Origin: Flavobacterium johnsoniae UW101
Lineage (GTDB): Bacteria > Bacteroidota > Bacteroidia > Flavobacteriales > Flavobacteriaceae
DNA: 64,000 nucleotides
Direction: 5' to 3'
Assembly (NCBI RefSeq): GCF_000016645.1
Contig: NC_009441.1
Coordinates: 248,001-312,000 of the forward strand
Both the position numbers and the translations under genes were made by a program. Positions 51,475 through 60,044 of this stretch are shown here, in pieces. The notes below the pieces were generated by a model. That model ran no database searches and was not told the DNA's origin. It was given only the letters and a program-made list of their open reading frames with translations. How positions within the stretch are numbered: position 1 is the stretch's first letter; each line of letters begins with the position of its first letter.

Positions 51475-53670
51475 TTAATTAGCGACTTCGCTGATGAACT
51501 TAATACGCATTAAACGCAATTCATCAATATCGTAGTCACCATCAAATTCTTTTAAGGCATCTTCTATTTTATCAGATTCTGATTCCATGAAGTAGTCGTG
51601 AATTTCTTCCTGCTGGTCATCATCTAAAATATCATCAAGCCAGTATTTGATATTTAATTTGGTACCAGAATAAACGATTTGCTCCATTTCTTTTATTAAA
51701 GCATCCATCGTTAATCCTTTTGCAGAAGCAATATCACTCAATGGCAGTTTTCTGTCTATATTTTGAATAATGTATAATTTATTGGCAGAATTTACTCCGG
51801 TAGATTTTACTACTAAATCATCAGGACGAATGATATCATTGTCTTCAACATATCGGCTGATTAAGGCAACGAATTCGCTTCCATATTTTTTAGCTTTTCC
51901 TTCACCTACACCATGAATATTATATAATTCCTGTAAAGTAATTGGATATTTTAAAGCCATATCTTCAAGAGAAGGATCCTGAAAAACTACAAATGGAGGA
52001 ACTCCAAGTTTTTTGGCAACTTTTTTGCGAAGTTCGCGAAGCATTCCGGTTAAAACCTCATCGGCAGTACCAGATGATTTTCCTCCGGTTACAATAGTTT
52101 CGTCATCAGCTTCTGTGTATTCATGATCTTCAGACATCATAAACGAAACTGGTTTTTTAATAAAGTCTAAACCTTCCTGAGTAATTTTAATTACTCCGTA
52201 TGTTTCAATGTCTTTAGATAAATATCCGGTAACTAAAACTTGTCTAAGCAAAGCCATCCAGTATTTTTCGTCATGGTCTGACCCTGAACCAAAATAAGAT
52301 TGTGTATCGGTTTTATGCGCTTTAATTACCGCATTTATACGGCCAATTAATGTAAATACAATTTCTTTTGACTTATAAATATGTTTGGTGTCACGAACAA
52401 TTTCAAGCAGTTTTACAACTTGTTCTTTGGCTTCAATTTTATTTTTCGGATTACGAACGTTGTCATCCATATCTGCACCTTCTCCGGTTTCGCTGTCAAA
52501 TTCTTCTCCAAAATAATGCAGAAGGAATTTTCGGCGTGACATCGAAGTTTCGGCGTAAGCCACCACTTCCTGCAAAAGAGCAAAACCAATTTCCTGTTCG
52601 GCAACTGGTTTTCCCGACATGAACTTCTCAAGCTTTTCTACATCTTTATAGGAGTAATAAGCCAAACAGTGTCCTTCTCCTCCATCACGACCGGCACGAC
52701 CCGTTTCCTGATAGTAACTTTCTAATGATTTTGGAATATCGTGGTGAATTACAAAACGAACGTCTGGTTTATCAATTCCCATTCCGAAGGCGATTGTTGC
52801 TACCACCACATCTACATCTTCCATCAAAAACATGTCTTGATGTTTTGCACGGGTTTTAGCATCTAAACCTGCGTGATAAGGAACAGCGCTGATTCCGTTT
52901 ACCTGTAGCACTTCGGCAATCGATTCTACCTTTTTACGGCTTAAACAGTAAATGATTCCAGATTTACCTTTATGTTGTTTTATAAACCGAATAATATCCG
53001 ATTCTATACTTTTTGTTTTTGTACGTACTTCGTAATATAAATTAGGTCTGTTAAATGATGCTTTAAAAGTGTTTGCATCAGACATATCCAGATTTTTAAG
53101 AATATCTTCCTGAACTTTTGGGGTTGCAGTTGCAGTAAGTCCAATAATAGGTACTTTTCCTAATTGCTTAATAATGGTTCTAAGATTTCTGTACTCAGGC
53201 CTAAAATCATGTCCCCATTCTGAAATACAGTGCGCTTCATCAATCGCAACAAAAGAAATAGGCACACTTTGTAAAAAAGCAACATATTCTTCTTTTGTTA
53301 AAGATTCGGGAGCAACATATAAAAGTTTGGTTAAACCAGAACTAATATCTTTTTTTACTTGTGCAATTTCTGTTTTGGTAAGAGAGGAATTCAACACATG
53401 TGCAATTCCGTTTTCTGAAGAAAGGCTTCGAATTGCATCGACCTGGTTTTTCATCAAAGCAATCAAAGGAGAAACAACAATAGCTGTTCCGTCCTGAATT
53501 AAAGCGGGCAATTGATAACAAAGAGACTTACCGCCGCCCGTAGGCATAATTACGAAAGTATTCGTTTTACCTAAAATACTCGTAATGACTTGCTCCTGCA
53601 AGCCTTTAAATTGGCTAAAGCCGAAATACTTCTTTAATTCCTTGTGTATTTCAATTTCGTTTGAATTCAT
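51475..53670 (-). CDS. recQ: ATP-dependent DNA helicase RecQ
   Basis: A 731-residue 3'-5' helicase. Walker A MPTGGGKSLCY (about 42-52), DEAH box IDEAHCISEWGHDFRPEYR and helicase motifs GLTATATPKVQ and YYQETGRAGRDG in the two RecA lobes. These are followed by an RQC region and an HRDC-type domain (residues about 535-605), and an acidic tail of about 120 residues. Acts in homologous recombination and replication-fork repair. The start at 53670 leaves an 88-base gap to the divergent isomerase gene. Confidence 0.97.
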   Translation of the reverse strand: MNSNEIEIHKELKKYFGFSQFKGLQEQVITSILGKTNTFVIMPTGGGKSLCYQLPALIQDGTAIVVSPLIALMKNQVDAIRSLSSENGIAHVLNSSLTKTEIAQVKKDISSGLTKLLYVAPESLTKEEYVAFLQSVPISFVAIDEAHCISEWGHDFRPEYRNLRTIIKQLGKVPIIGLTATATPKVQEDILKNLDMSDANTFKASFNRPNLYYEVRTKTKSIESDIIRFIKQHKGKSGIIYCLSRKKVESIAEVLQVNGISAVPYHAGLDAKTRAKHQDMFLMEDVDVVVATIAFGMGIDKPDVRFVIHHDIPKSLESYYQETGRAGRDGGEGHCLAYYSYKDVEKLEKFMSGKPVAEQEIGFALLQEVVAYAETSMSRRKFLLHYFGEEFDSETGEGADMDDNVRNPKNKIEAKEQVVKLLEIVRDTKHIYKSKEIVFTLIGRINAVIKAHKTDTQSYFGSGSDHDEKYWMALLRQVLVTGYLSKDIETYGVIKITQEGLDFIKKPVSFMMSEDHEYTEADDETIVTGGKSSGTADEVLTGMLRELRKKVAKKLGVPPFVVFQDPSLEDMALKYPITLQELYNIHGVGEGKAKKYGSEFVALISRYVEDNDIIRPDDLVVKSTGVNSANKLYIIQNIDRKLPLSDIASAKGLTMDALIKEMEQIVYSGTKLNIKYWLDDILDDDQQEEIHDYFMESESDKIEDALKEFDGDYDIDELRLMRIKFISEVAN

Positions 53671-53696
53671 TCTTTATTTAAATGGATATTTTTGTA

Positions 53697-53704
53697 TAAA
53701 TTTG
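53697..53704 (+). promoter_or_regulatory. -7 box for the KpsF/GutQ gene
   Basis: TAAATTTG, 54 bases before the TTG start at 53759. No clear TTTG at the expected upstream position. Confidence 0.5.
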
Positions 53705-53758
53705 CAACACATAAAGATACAACTTTCTTTTATACATACAAATTTTAAATATTCTGTT

Positions 53759-54724
53759 TTGATCTCAAAAGAAAATATACTGGCAATCGCCAAAAAAACC
53801 ATACTTTCTGAAAGTGAAGCAATTACAAAGCTAATTGATTTTCTGGACGAAAATTTCTTCGAAGCTGTCCAGCGTATTTACGAAACTAAAGGCCGATTGA
53901 TCGTTACCGGAATAGGAAAAAGCGCCATTATTGCTCAAAAAATGGTCGCTACTTTTAACTCAACCGGAACACCTTCTATGTTCCTTCACGCTGCAGAAGC
54001 AATTCATGGAGATTTAGGAATGATTCAAAATGACGATATCATAATCTGCATTTCAAAAAGCGGAAACAGTCCTGAAATTAAAGTTTTGGTACCGCTTTTA
54101 AAACGCTTTGGAAATACGCTTATCGCTATCACTGGAAACACTACTTCTTTTTTAGCAAAAGGTTCTGATTTCGTTTTAAATACTACAGTTGACACAGAGG
54201 CCTGCCCAATAAATTTAGCACCAACAAACAGTACTACAGCACAGCTTGTAATGGGCGACGCTCTTGCGGTCTGCTTAATGGAAATGCGCGATTTTAAACC
54301 AGAAGATTTTGCGGTTTATCATCCGGGAGGTGCTTTAGGAAAAAAATTACTCCTTCGTGTAAAAGACATGATCGAACATTCATTAAAACCAACTGTTACT
54401 CCGGACACATCGGTTAAAAAGGTGATTTTTGAAATTTCAGAAAAAAGATTAGGCGTAACTGCTGTTATCGAAAATGATAAAATTGTGGGAATTATTACCG
54501 ACGGAGACATCCGAAGAATGCTAAATGACGTAGATACTATTGCCGATTTAACAGCAAAAGACATAATGAGCAAAAACCCAAAAGTAGTTTCATCAGAAAC
54601 TATGGCGGTTGATGCTTTAAATATTTTAGAAGATTTTTCTATCACACAGCTTATCGTAGCTGACAACGGCGAGTACAAAGGAGTATTACATTTACATGAC
54701 ATTTTAAAAGAAGGAATCGTATAA
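53759..54724 (+). CDS. kdsD: KpsF/GutQ-family arabinose-5-phosphate isomerase (KdsD-type)
   Basis: A 321-residue sugar-phosphate isomerase that makes arabinose-5-P, precursor of Kdo. SIS domain (about 30-190) with GIGKSAIIAQKMVATFNSTG and HLHAAEAIHGDLGM-like segments, then two CBS domains (about 205-320) with PKVVSSETMAVDAL. The frame opens upstream at 53585, but that part overlaps recQ and reads as non-family sequence; the TTG at 53759 (MISKENIL) gives the normal start and length. It shares a base with tatC (TAATG). Confidence 0.93.
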   Translation: MISKENILAIAKKTILSESEAITKLIDFLDENFFEAVQRIYETKGRLIVTGIGKSAIIAQKMVATFNSTGTPSMFLHAAEAIHGDLGMIQNDDIIICISKSGNSPEIKVLVPLLKRFGNTLIAITGNTTSFLAKGSDFVLNTTVDTEACPINLAPTNSTTAQLVMGDALAVCLMEMRDFKPEDFAVYHPGGALGKKLLLRVKDMIEHSLKPTVTPDTSVKKVIFEISEKRLGVTAVIENDKIVGIITDGDIRRMLNDVDTIADLTAKDIMSKNPKVVSSETMAVDALNILEDFSITQLIVADNGEYKGVLHLHDILKEGIV

Positions 54725-55539
54725 TGGCAAAGAAAAACCTTGGCGAGATGTCATTTCTTGATCATCTTGAAGAACTAAGATGGTTATTAGTTAGAAGTAC
54801 AATTGCAATATGCATTATGGCATTTGTTACTTATTTTATTAGTGATTATTTATTTGATGAAATCATTTTGGGACCAACCCGACCAACATTTTTTACTTAT
54901 GTATGGTTTTGTGATTTATCACATCAATTAGGTTTTGCAGACAGCATCTGTATTACTGAACTGAATTTTATTATTCAAAACACCGAAATGGAAGGTCAGG
55001 TAAACATTTTTGTATGGATGTGTCTTTTGGCCGGTTTCATTTTAAGTTTCCCTTATATTTTATGGGAACTTTGGAAATTTATCAGTCCGGCTCTTTATGA
55101 AAAAGAAAGAAAGCATGCTAAGATTTTCATCTTTACTTCATCTTTACTTTTCTTTTTAGGAGTAGTATTCGGATATTATGTTGTAATCCCAATGTCTGTA
55201 AATTTCGTTGCTACTTTCTCAATCAGTGATGTCGTTGTAAATCAGTTTACTTTAGACTCTTATATGGGAATGGTAAAAACGAGTATTTTGGCAAGCGGAT
55301 TGTTTTTTGAACTGCCTATTATCATTTATTTCTTAACCAAATTAGGATTAGTTACTCCTCAATTCTTAAGAAAATATTGGAAATACGCTGTTGTTATCAT
55401 TCTAATAATCGCTGCAATTGTAACACCTCCAGATGTTGTGAGCCAGACTATTGTAGCAATTCCAATGTTAATTATCTACGAAATCAGTATTTGGATTTCG
55501 AAGGTTGTCTATAAAAATAAATTAAAAGAAAATGTCTGA
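54724..55539 (+). CDS. tatC: Twin-arginine translocase subunit TatC
   Basis: A 271-residue six-span membrane protein. The N-terminal cytoplasmic signature MSFLDHLEELRWLLVRS, the conserved FILSFPYILWELWKFISPALYEKERK segment and the C-terminal VTPPDVVSQTIVAIPM are all present. It recognises twin-arginine signals and forms the Tat receptor. Translationally coupled to the isomerase (start overlaps the stop) and to the next gene (8-base overlap). TatA/B are not nearby. Confidence 0.96.
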   Translation: MAKKNLGEMSFLDHLEELRWLLVRSTIAICIMAFVTYFISDYLFDEIILGPTRPTFFTYVWFCDLSHQLGFADSICITELNFIIQNTEMEGQVNIFVWMCLLAGFILSFPYILWELWKFISPALYEKERKHAKIFIFTSSLLFFLGVVFGYYVVIPMSVNFVATFSISDVVVNQFTLDSYMGMVKTSILASGLFFELPIIIYFLTKLGLVTPQFLRKYWKYAVVIILIIAAIVTPPDVVSQTIVAIPMLIIYEISIWISKVVYKNKLKENV

Positions 55540-55882
55540 TTTAGTTCAAGAATTTAACGACTATCGTTCTAAAATGAACGAAAAATTATTAGCTGACAAT
55601 AATAAAATTGTAAAGCGAATTTTTAATCTTGATACCAATGCGTATGCACCGGGAGCTCTAGATGTAAAAACAAAAGAACTTTTAGGCTTAGTGGCTTCGG
55701 CAGTTTTACGATGTGATGACTGCGTAAAATACCATTTAGAAACAAGTTATAAAGAAGGCATTTCTAAAGAAGAAATGATGGAAGCAATGGGAATCGCAAC
55801 TCTTGTTGGAGGAACAATCGTAATTCCGCATTTAAGAAGAGCTTACGAATTTTGGGAAGCTTTAGAAGAAGCGGGAAAATAA
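55532..55882 (+). CDS. Carboxymuconolactone decarboxylase/AhpD-like protein
   Basis: A 116-residue protein with a CxxC in VLRCDDCVKYHLE (Cys61, Cys64, His68) and the AhpD-like C-terminal helix region MEAMGIATLVGGTIVIP. Probably a thiol-disulfide enzyme. It overlaps tatC by 8 bases and belongs to that operon. Distinct from the 150-residue relative at 42445. Confidence 0.9.
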   Translation: MSDLVQEFNDYRSKMNEKLLADNNKIVKRIFNLDTNAYAPGALDVKTKELLGLVASAVLRCDDCVKYHLETSYKEGISKEEMMEAMGIATLVGGTIVIPHLRRAYEFWEALEEAGK

Positions 55883-56042
55883 TTAGAGAATGAGATAATT
55901 AGTCAATTGGATAATTTTCATATGATATGTTAATTCGTTTAATTGATTAATTTATTTTATCTTATTTTGCCAACAGAGATAATAATTATCTCATTATCAA
56001 ATTGACACATTATCTAATTAAGATATTATCTAATTAAAAAAA
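55883..56042. repeat. AT-rich ATTATC/AATTAG repeat before lptB
   Basis: Repeated fragments ATTATCTAATTA (twice), GATAATTATCTCATTATC and TAATTAGTCAATTGGATAAT fill the gap between the AhpD-like gene and lptB. Such simple AT repeats recur between genes in this organism. Confidence 0.45.
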
Positions 56043-56783
56043 ATGAAGCTAAGAGCCGATAATTTAATCAAAACCTATAAAGGACGTAGTGTTGTAAAAG
56101 GAATTTCTGTTGAAGTAAACCAAGGAGAAATCGTTGGACTTTTAGGCCCAAATGGCGCCGGAAAAACAACTTCATTTTACATGATTGTGGGATTGGTAAA
56201 ACCAAATCAGGGAAACATTTATCTTGATGACTTAAATATTACCGATTATCCTATGTACAAACGTGCACAGCAAGGAATTGGTTATCTGGCACAAGAAGCT
56301 TCTGTTTTTAGAAAACTAAGTATTGAAGATAATATTCTAAGCGTTTTACAATTAACGAAACTTTCTAAAGAAGCTCAAATCGCTAAAATGGAAAGTTTAA
56401 TTGAAGAATTCAGCTTAGAACATATTCGTACCAACCGAGGCGATTTACTTTCTGGAGGTGAGCGCCGTCGTACCGAAATTGCACGCGCCCTGGCAACTGA
56501 CCCAAAGTTTATTTTATTGGATGAACCTTTTGCCGGAGTTGACCCGGTTGCAGTTGAAGATATTCAGAGAATTGTAGCGCAGCTAAAAAATAAAAATATT
56601 GGAATTCTTATTACCGATCACAACGTTCAGGAAACTTTAGCAATTACAGATAAAACGTACCTGATGTTTGAGGGAGGAATTCTGAAAGCGGGAGTTCCAG
56701 AAGAATTAGTAGAAGATGAAATGGTCCGCCGTGTTTATCTTGGGCAAAACTTCGAACTTCGTAAGAAAAAATTAGAGTTTTAA
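56043..56783 (+). CDS. lptB: LPS export ABC transporter ATPase LptB
   Basis: A 246-residue ATPase powering LPS extraction from the inner membrane by LptFG. Walker A GPNGAGKT (about 35-42), signature LSGGERRRTEIARAL, Walker B FILLDEPFAGVDPVA and the switch ITDHNV. The sequence YLAQEASVFRKLSIEDNI is diagnostic of LptB. Located beside the Kdo-pathway isomerase, which fits an envelope role. Confidence 0.96.
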   Translation: MKLRADNLIKTYKGRSVVKGISVEVNQGEIVGLLGPNGAGKTTSFYMIVGLVKPNQGNIYLDDLNITDYPMYKRAQQGIGYLAQEASVFRKLSIEDNILSVLQLTKLSKEAQIAKMESLIEEFSLEHIRTNRGDLLSGGERRRTEIARALATDPKFILLDEPFAGVDPVAVEDIQRIVAQLKNKNIGILITDHNVQETLAITDKTYLMFEGGILKAGVPEELVEDEMVRRVYLGQNFELRKKKLEF

Positions 56784-56855
56784 AAAAAGTATTCAGTTTT
56801 CGGTTGCAGTTTTCAGTTTTTGACTGTGACTAAAAACTGCGACTGAAAACTTTTT
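56784..56855. repeat. GACTG/AAACTGC-type dispersed repeat after lptB
   Basis: Contains TTGCAGTTTTCAGTTTTTGA and AAAAACTGCGACTGAAAAC, pairing as a hairpin. It could terminate lptB. Confidence 0.5.
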
Positions 56856-56861
56856 AAAAAT

Positions 56862-57086
56862 ATGAATTCAGAAAAACCAACTCAGGAAGATTACGACAAT
56901 TGGCACAAAGATCCAAACAATTGGTATTTGGGATGTTTTTATCACAACCCGAAAGACAAACGATTGCTTCCGCCAAAAAGAATTCAATGGATGGGGTATA
57001 CAGTAAATTTTGCTAATCCTTATTCAGTTTTAATTTTTCTAGCTTTTATCGCCTTAATTCCGCTCGCACTTTTATTCTCAAAATAA
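56862..57086 (+). CDS. DUF5808-type small membrane protein
   Basis: A 74-residue protein: an N-terminal soluble segment (YDNWHKDPNNWYLGCFYHNP, DKRLLPPKRIQWMGYTVNF) of the DUF5808 pattern and one C-terminal transmembrane helix (IFLAFIALIPLALLF). Function unknown. Plus strand, 78 bases after lptB, possibly co-transcribed. Confidence 0.8.
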   Translation: MNSEKPTQEDYDNWHKDPNNWYLGCFYHNPKDKRLLPPKRIQWMGYTVNFANPYSVLIFLAFIALIPLALLFSK

Positions 57087-57138
57087 TACCTTTAAAAGTA
57101 TTCAGTCTCCAGTAAATACTGAAAACTGCGAGTGCAAA
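57087..57138. repeat. Fragment of the GACTG/AAACTGC repeat
   Basis: CAGTCTCCAGTAAATACTGA and AAACTGCGAGTGCAAAC, related to 56784-56855. It lies between convergent genes. Confidence 0.4.
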
Positions 57139-57978
57139 CTATTCAACCGTAATAAACTGCAGCTGTTCTATATCACCATTATAAATATTTACATCAACAC
57201 GATGTTTAATTCCCGGCAGAGAAGCTTTTTCTGTAAACTGCCAAAACAGCCAGTCATCTTCAATTTTTTCTCTGTAGAAATTATAATTAGCAATCCAGAA
57301 TAAATATTCTCCAAATTCTTCTTTTAAGAAATCAGAATAATATCTTTCTCCGGAATAAATTATCGGACGAACCTGATAATGTTTTTCTACTTTAGTTAAC
57401 CAGCGTTTCAAACCTTTTTTCAAACTGTCTAAAGACTGATTTTTCGGTAGTTTTTCAATATCTAAAACTGGAGGCAGATCTCCTTTTTGCAGTTTTACCG
57501 TTTTAATAAAAAGATCGGCTTGTTCTATTGAATTTTCATTTGGACGGTAATAATGATAAGCCCCGCGCATGATTTTATTTTCTTTTGCACCTTCCCAATT
57601 ACGCTTAAATTGTCTATCAACACGGTCATTCCCGGCTGTTGCACGAATAAAAACAAATTGCACAGGATATTTTTCATCCAGAATTTCAACTTCTTCCCAA
57701 TCAACTTTTCCCTGAAACTCAGATACATCAATCCCAACCACTTTTCCTTTGTGATTTTCGAGAACGCGAATATTTCTAACATCTGAAAGGTGTTTATCAA
57801 CCTCATCTTCATCTAAAACTTTGTCTGTTTTAAATCCAAGATAATATGCCAATCCGGCACGATAATGATAAATTGTTCCGAAGAAAAGTACTGCCAGCAG
57901 AGAAAACACGATAAAACGAATTACTCTGCCGAAAAAAGATCCTCCTTGTTTTGTTTTTCTGGTAGTTCTTCTTGCCAT
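57139..57978 (-). CDS. Glycoside hydrolase family 25 lysozyme, membrane-anchored
   Basis: A 279-residue protein: basic N-terminus (MARRTTRKTKQGG), one transmembrane segment (about 18-38), then a GH25 barrel. Catalytic residues are visible in VVGIDVSEFQG (Asp84) and VLDIEKLP (Asp173, Glu175), and WQFTEKASLPGIKHRVDVN is the typical C-terminal strand. GH25 enzymes cleave the peptidoglycan glycan chain between MurNAc and GlcNAc. It likely acts in the periplasm in wall remodelling. Next on the same strand is pssA, 10 bases away. Confidence 0.93.
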   Translation of the reverse strand: MARRTTRKTKQGGSFFGRVIRFIVFSLLAVLFFGTIYHYRAGLAYYLGFKTDKVLDEDEVDKHLSDVRNIRVLENHKGKVVGIDVSEFQGKVDWEEVEILDEKYPVQFVFIRATAGNDRVDRQFKRNWEGAKENKIMRGAYHYYRPNENSIEQADLFIKTVKLQKGDLPPVLDIEKLPKNQSLDSLKKGLKRWLTKVEKHYQVRPIIYSGERYYSDFLKEEFGEYLFWIANYNFYREKIEDDWLFWQFTEKASLPGIKHRVDVNIYNGDIEQLQFITVE

Positions 57979-57988
57979 TCGGATATAA

Positions 57989-58705
57989 CTACTTTTTCAA
58001 AAAGATATTATTTACTATTGACAGCAATACGTAGATAATAATAATTAACGGTACTGCTGTAAAATGAAGCAGTAAAACCAAAATAAAGGAAATTATCAAA
58101 AAGACAATCTGTAACGCATTATCTTTAAAATTGAATTTCTTAACTTTTAAAGAAAATAACGGAATTTCAGCATTTAAGATATAAGCACTGCATAAAGTAA
58201 TTCCTAACAGAACCCAGTGATTGGTTAGCATTTCAAAAATCATTAATGATTCTGAAAACTTAATAACTAAGGGAAGACTTAAAATAAAAAGTGAATTTGC
58301 AGGTGTTGGCAGACCAATAAATGAATCTGTCTGACGTGTGTCGATATTAAAATTAGCTAATCTGTAGCAAGAACCTAATGTAACTATAAATCCTAAAAAA
58401 GGAATATATACAGATGAAATTACATCATTTGGGTTTGCACTTTTTAAGAACAAACTATACATAACATATCCCGGAGCAACACCGCTGGTAACCATATCTG
58501 CAAGAGAGTCTAACTGAAGACCAAGCGGACTGGAAACCTTAAATAACCTGGCAAAAAAACCATCAAAAAAATCAAAAAAGATTCCAAGGCAAACCATGTA
58601 GAAAGCCATTTCATAATTAGCTTCAGAAATAAAAACTATTGCAACGCAGCCACAAAAAAGATTAATTAAAGTAATTAGATTCGGAATGTGTTTTTTGATA
58701 TTCAT
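57989..58705 (-). CDS. pssA: CDP-diacylglycerol-serine O-phosphatidyltransferase
   Basis: A 238-residue polytopic enzyme that makes phosphatidylserine, precursor of phosphatidylethanolamine. The CDP-alcohol phosphotransferase signature is complete: Asp45, Asp48, Gly49, Ala52, Arg53, Gly62, Asp66, Asp70 (DFFDGFFAR, then LDSLAD). The frame opens at 58810, but MNIKKHIPNLITL at 58705 is the usual start. Eight or so hydrophobic segments. Coupled to the GH25 gene downstream. Confidence 0.94.
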   Translation of the reverse strand: MNIKKHIPNLITLINLFCGCVAIVFISEANYEMAFYMVCLGIFFDFFDGFFARLFKVSSPLGLQLDSLADMVTSGVAPGYVMYSLFLKSANPNDVISSVYIPFLGFIVTLGSCYRLANFNIDTRQTDSFIGLPTPANSLFILSLPLVIKFSESLMIFEMLTNHWVLLGITLCSAYILNAEIPLFSLKVKKFNFKDNALQIVFLIISFILVLLLHFTAVPLIIIIYVLLSIVNNIFLKK

Positions 58706-58938
58706 GTTTAGATTTGATAAATTTTGAATGACAAATTTCGCATAAATAAGCGACATTATATTACTATTAGTTATAAAAATTGTTACTAAAGTTTGAATTA
58801 AACTTATCAATTATTAAAGCTTGCCAAGTAAAAACATCACTTTCGTAATATTTATCAAAAGGAATAAATTAGATACGCAAAATATTCTATTTTTGATGAA
58901 AATTTAAAAACAGGCCTCAGTCTGCAAAAAACTAACTT

Positions 58939-60006
58939 TTGAAGAAACTTTTAGCGTTTTCATTATTTTGGATTTTTACTTCACAGTATGCCCAAACCGT
59001 TCGAAAATATTCGAATGAGTTTATGAATATTGGTGTCGATGCCGCTGCATTAGGAATGTCGAGCGCAGTGACAGCTTCTACAAATGATGTAAATGCTGTT
59101 TATTGGAATCCTGCAGGTTTAACTAATCTTGAAGATCATCAACTATCTTTAATGCACGCCAGTTATTTTGCCAATATCGCTCAATATGATTTTATTGGAT
59201 ATGCGAGTCCAATTGATGACAGAAGTGCGTGGGGAATTTCGATGATTCGTTTTGGTGTCGATGATATTATGGATACCACCCAATTAATCGACAGTCAGGG
59301 AAATATTGATTACAATAGAATTCGTTTATTTTCTACTGCTGATTATGGTTTTACTTTTTCATACGCCAGAAAACTTCCTGTTGAAGGATTTCAGTATGGA
59401 ATAAATGCAAAAGTTATTCGAAGAGTTATTGGGAAATTTGCCAATTCATGGGGTTTTGGTTTTGATGTTGGATTACAGTTTACCCATAATGACTGGAAAT
59501 TCGGTTTAATGCTACGCGATATTACAACAACTTACAATGTTTGGAATATTGATGAAGAAGAGTACAAAAAAATTGCTGATGCTATTCCTGGAGAAAACAA
59601 CGAGCTGCCAGAAAGTACCGAAATTACACTGCCAAAAGCCCAATTAGGAGTTTCAAGAAAATTCGAATTTCATAACGATTACAGTCTTTTAGCAGCTGCA
59701 AATTTAAATATGCGTTTTGAGCAGACAAATGATATTATTTCTTCTAAAGCAGTAAGTATTGATCCTGCAGTTGGTTTTGAATTTGGATATACTGATCTTG
59801 TTTTTTTAAGAGCTGGTGCAGGAAATTTTCAAAATGTAATGCAGTTGGATAACACCGAAAAACTAAGTTTTCAGCCTAATATTGGTCTCGGTTTTAAATA
59901 CAAAGGCATTCAGATTGATTATGCCTTGACCGATTTAGGAAATCAAAGCGCTGCTTTGTACTCAAATATTTTTTCGATAAAAGTAGATCTTGGTATTTTT
60001 AGATAA
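58939..60006 (+). CDS. PorV/PorQ-family outer-membrane protein
   Basis: A 355-residue protein with a signal peptide (MKKLLAFSLFWIFTSQYAQ) that begins at a TTG codon; no ATG gives a comparable start. The family segment GVDAAALGMSSAVTASTNDV followed by NAVYWNPAGLTNLEDHQL, near residues 30-75, is the FadL/PorV-like hallmark. PorV and PorQ act with the type IX secretion system, but other members do not. No other T9SS gene is visible here. Confidence 0.9.
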   Translation: MKKLLAFSLFWIFTSQYAQTVRKYSNEFMNIGVDAAALGMSSAVTASTNDVNAVYWNPAGLTNLEDHQLSLMHASYFANIAQYDFIGYASPIDDRSAWGISMIRFGVDDIMDTTQLIDSQGNIDYNRIRLFSTADYGFTFSYARKLPVEGFQYGINAKVIRRVIGKFANSWGFGFDVGLQFTHNDWKFGLMLRDITTTYNVWNIDEEEYKKIADAIPGENNELPESTEITLPKAQLGVSRKFEFHNDYSLLAAANLNMRFEQTNDIISSKAVSIDPAVGFEFGYTDLVFLRAGAGNFQNVMQLDNTEKLSFQPNIGLGFKYKGIQIDYALTDLGNQSAALYSNIFSIKVDLGIFR

Positions 60007-60044
60007 TTATTAAACCTATTTGAACTTCTTCAAAATTTTAAATT

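Noticed and set aside
54319..54702. A 127-codon minus-strand frame
   Set aside because: Antisense to the CBS domains of the isomerase gene; no supporting signals.
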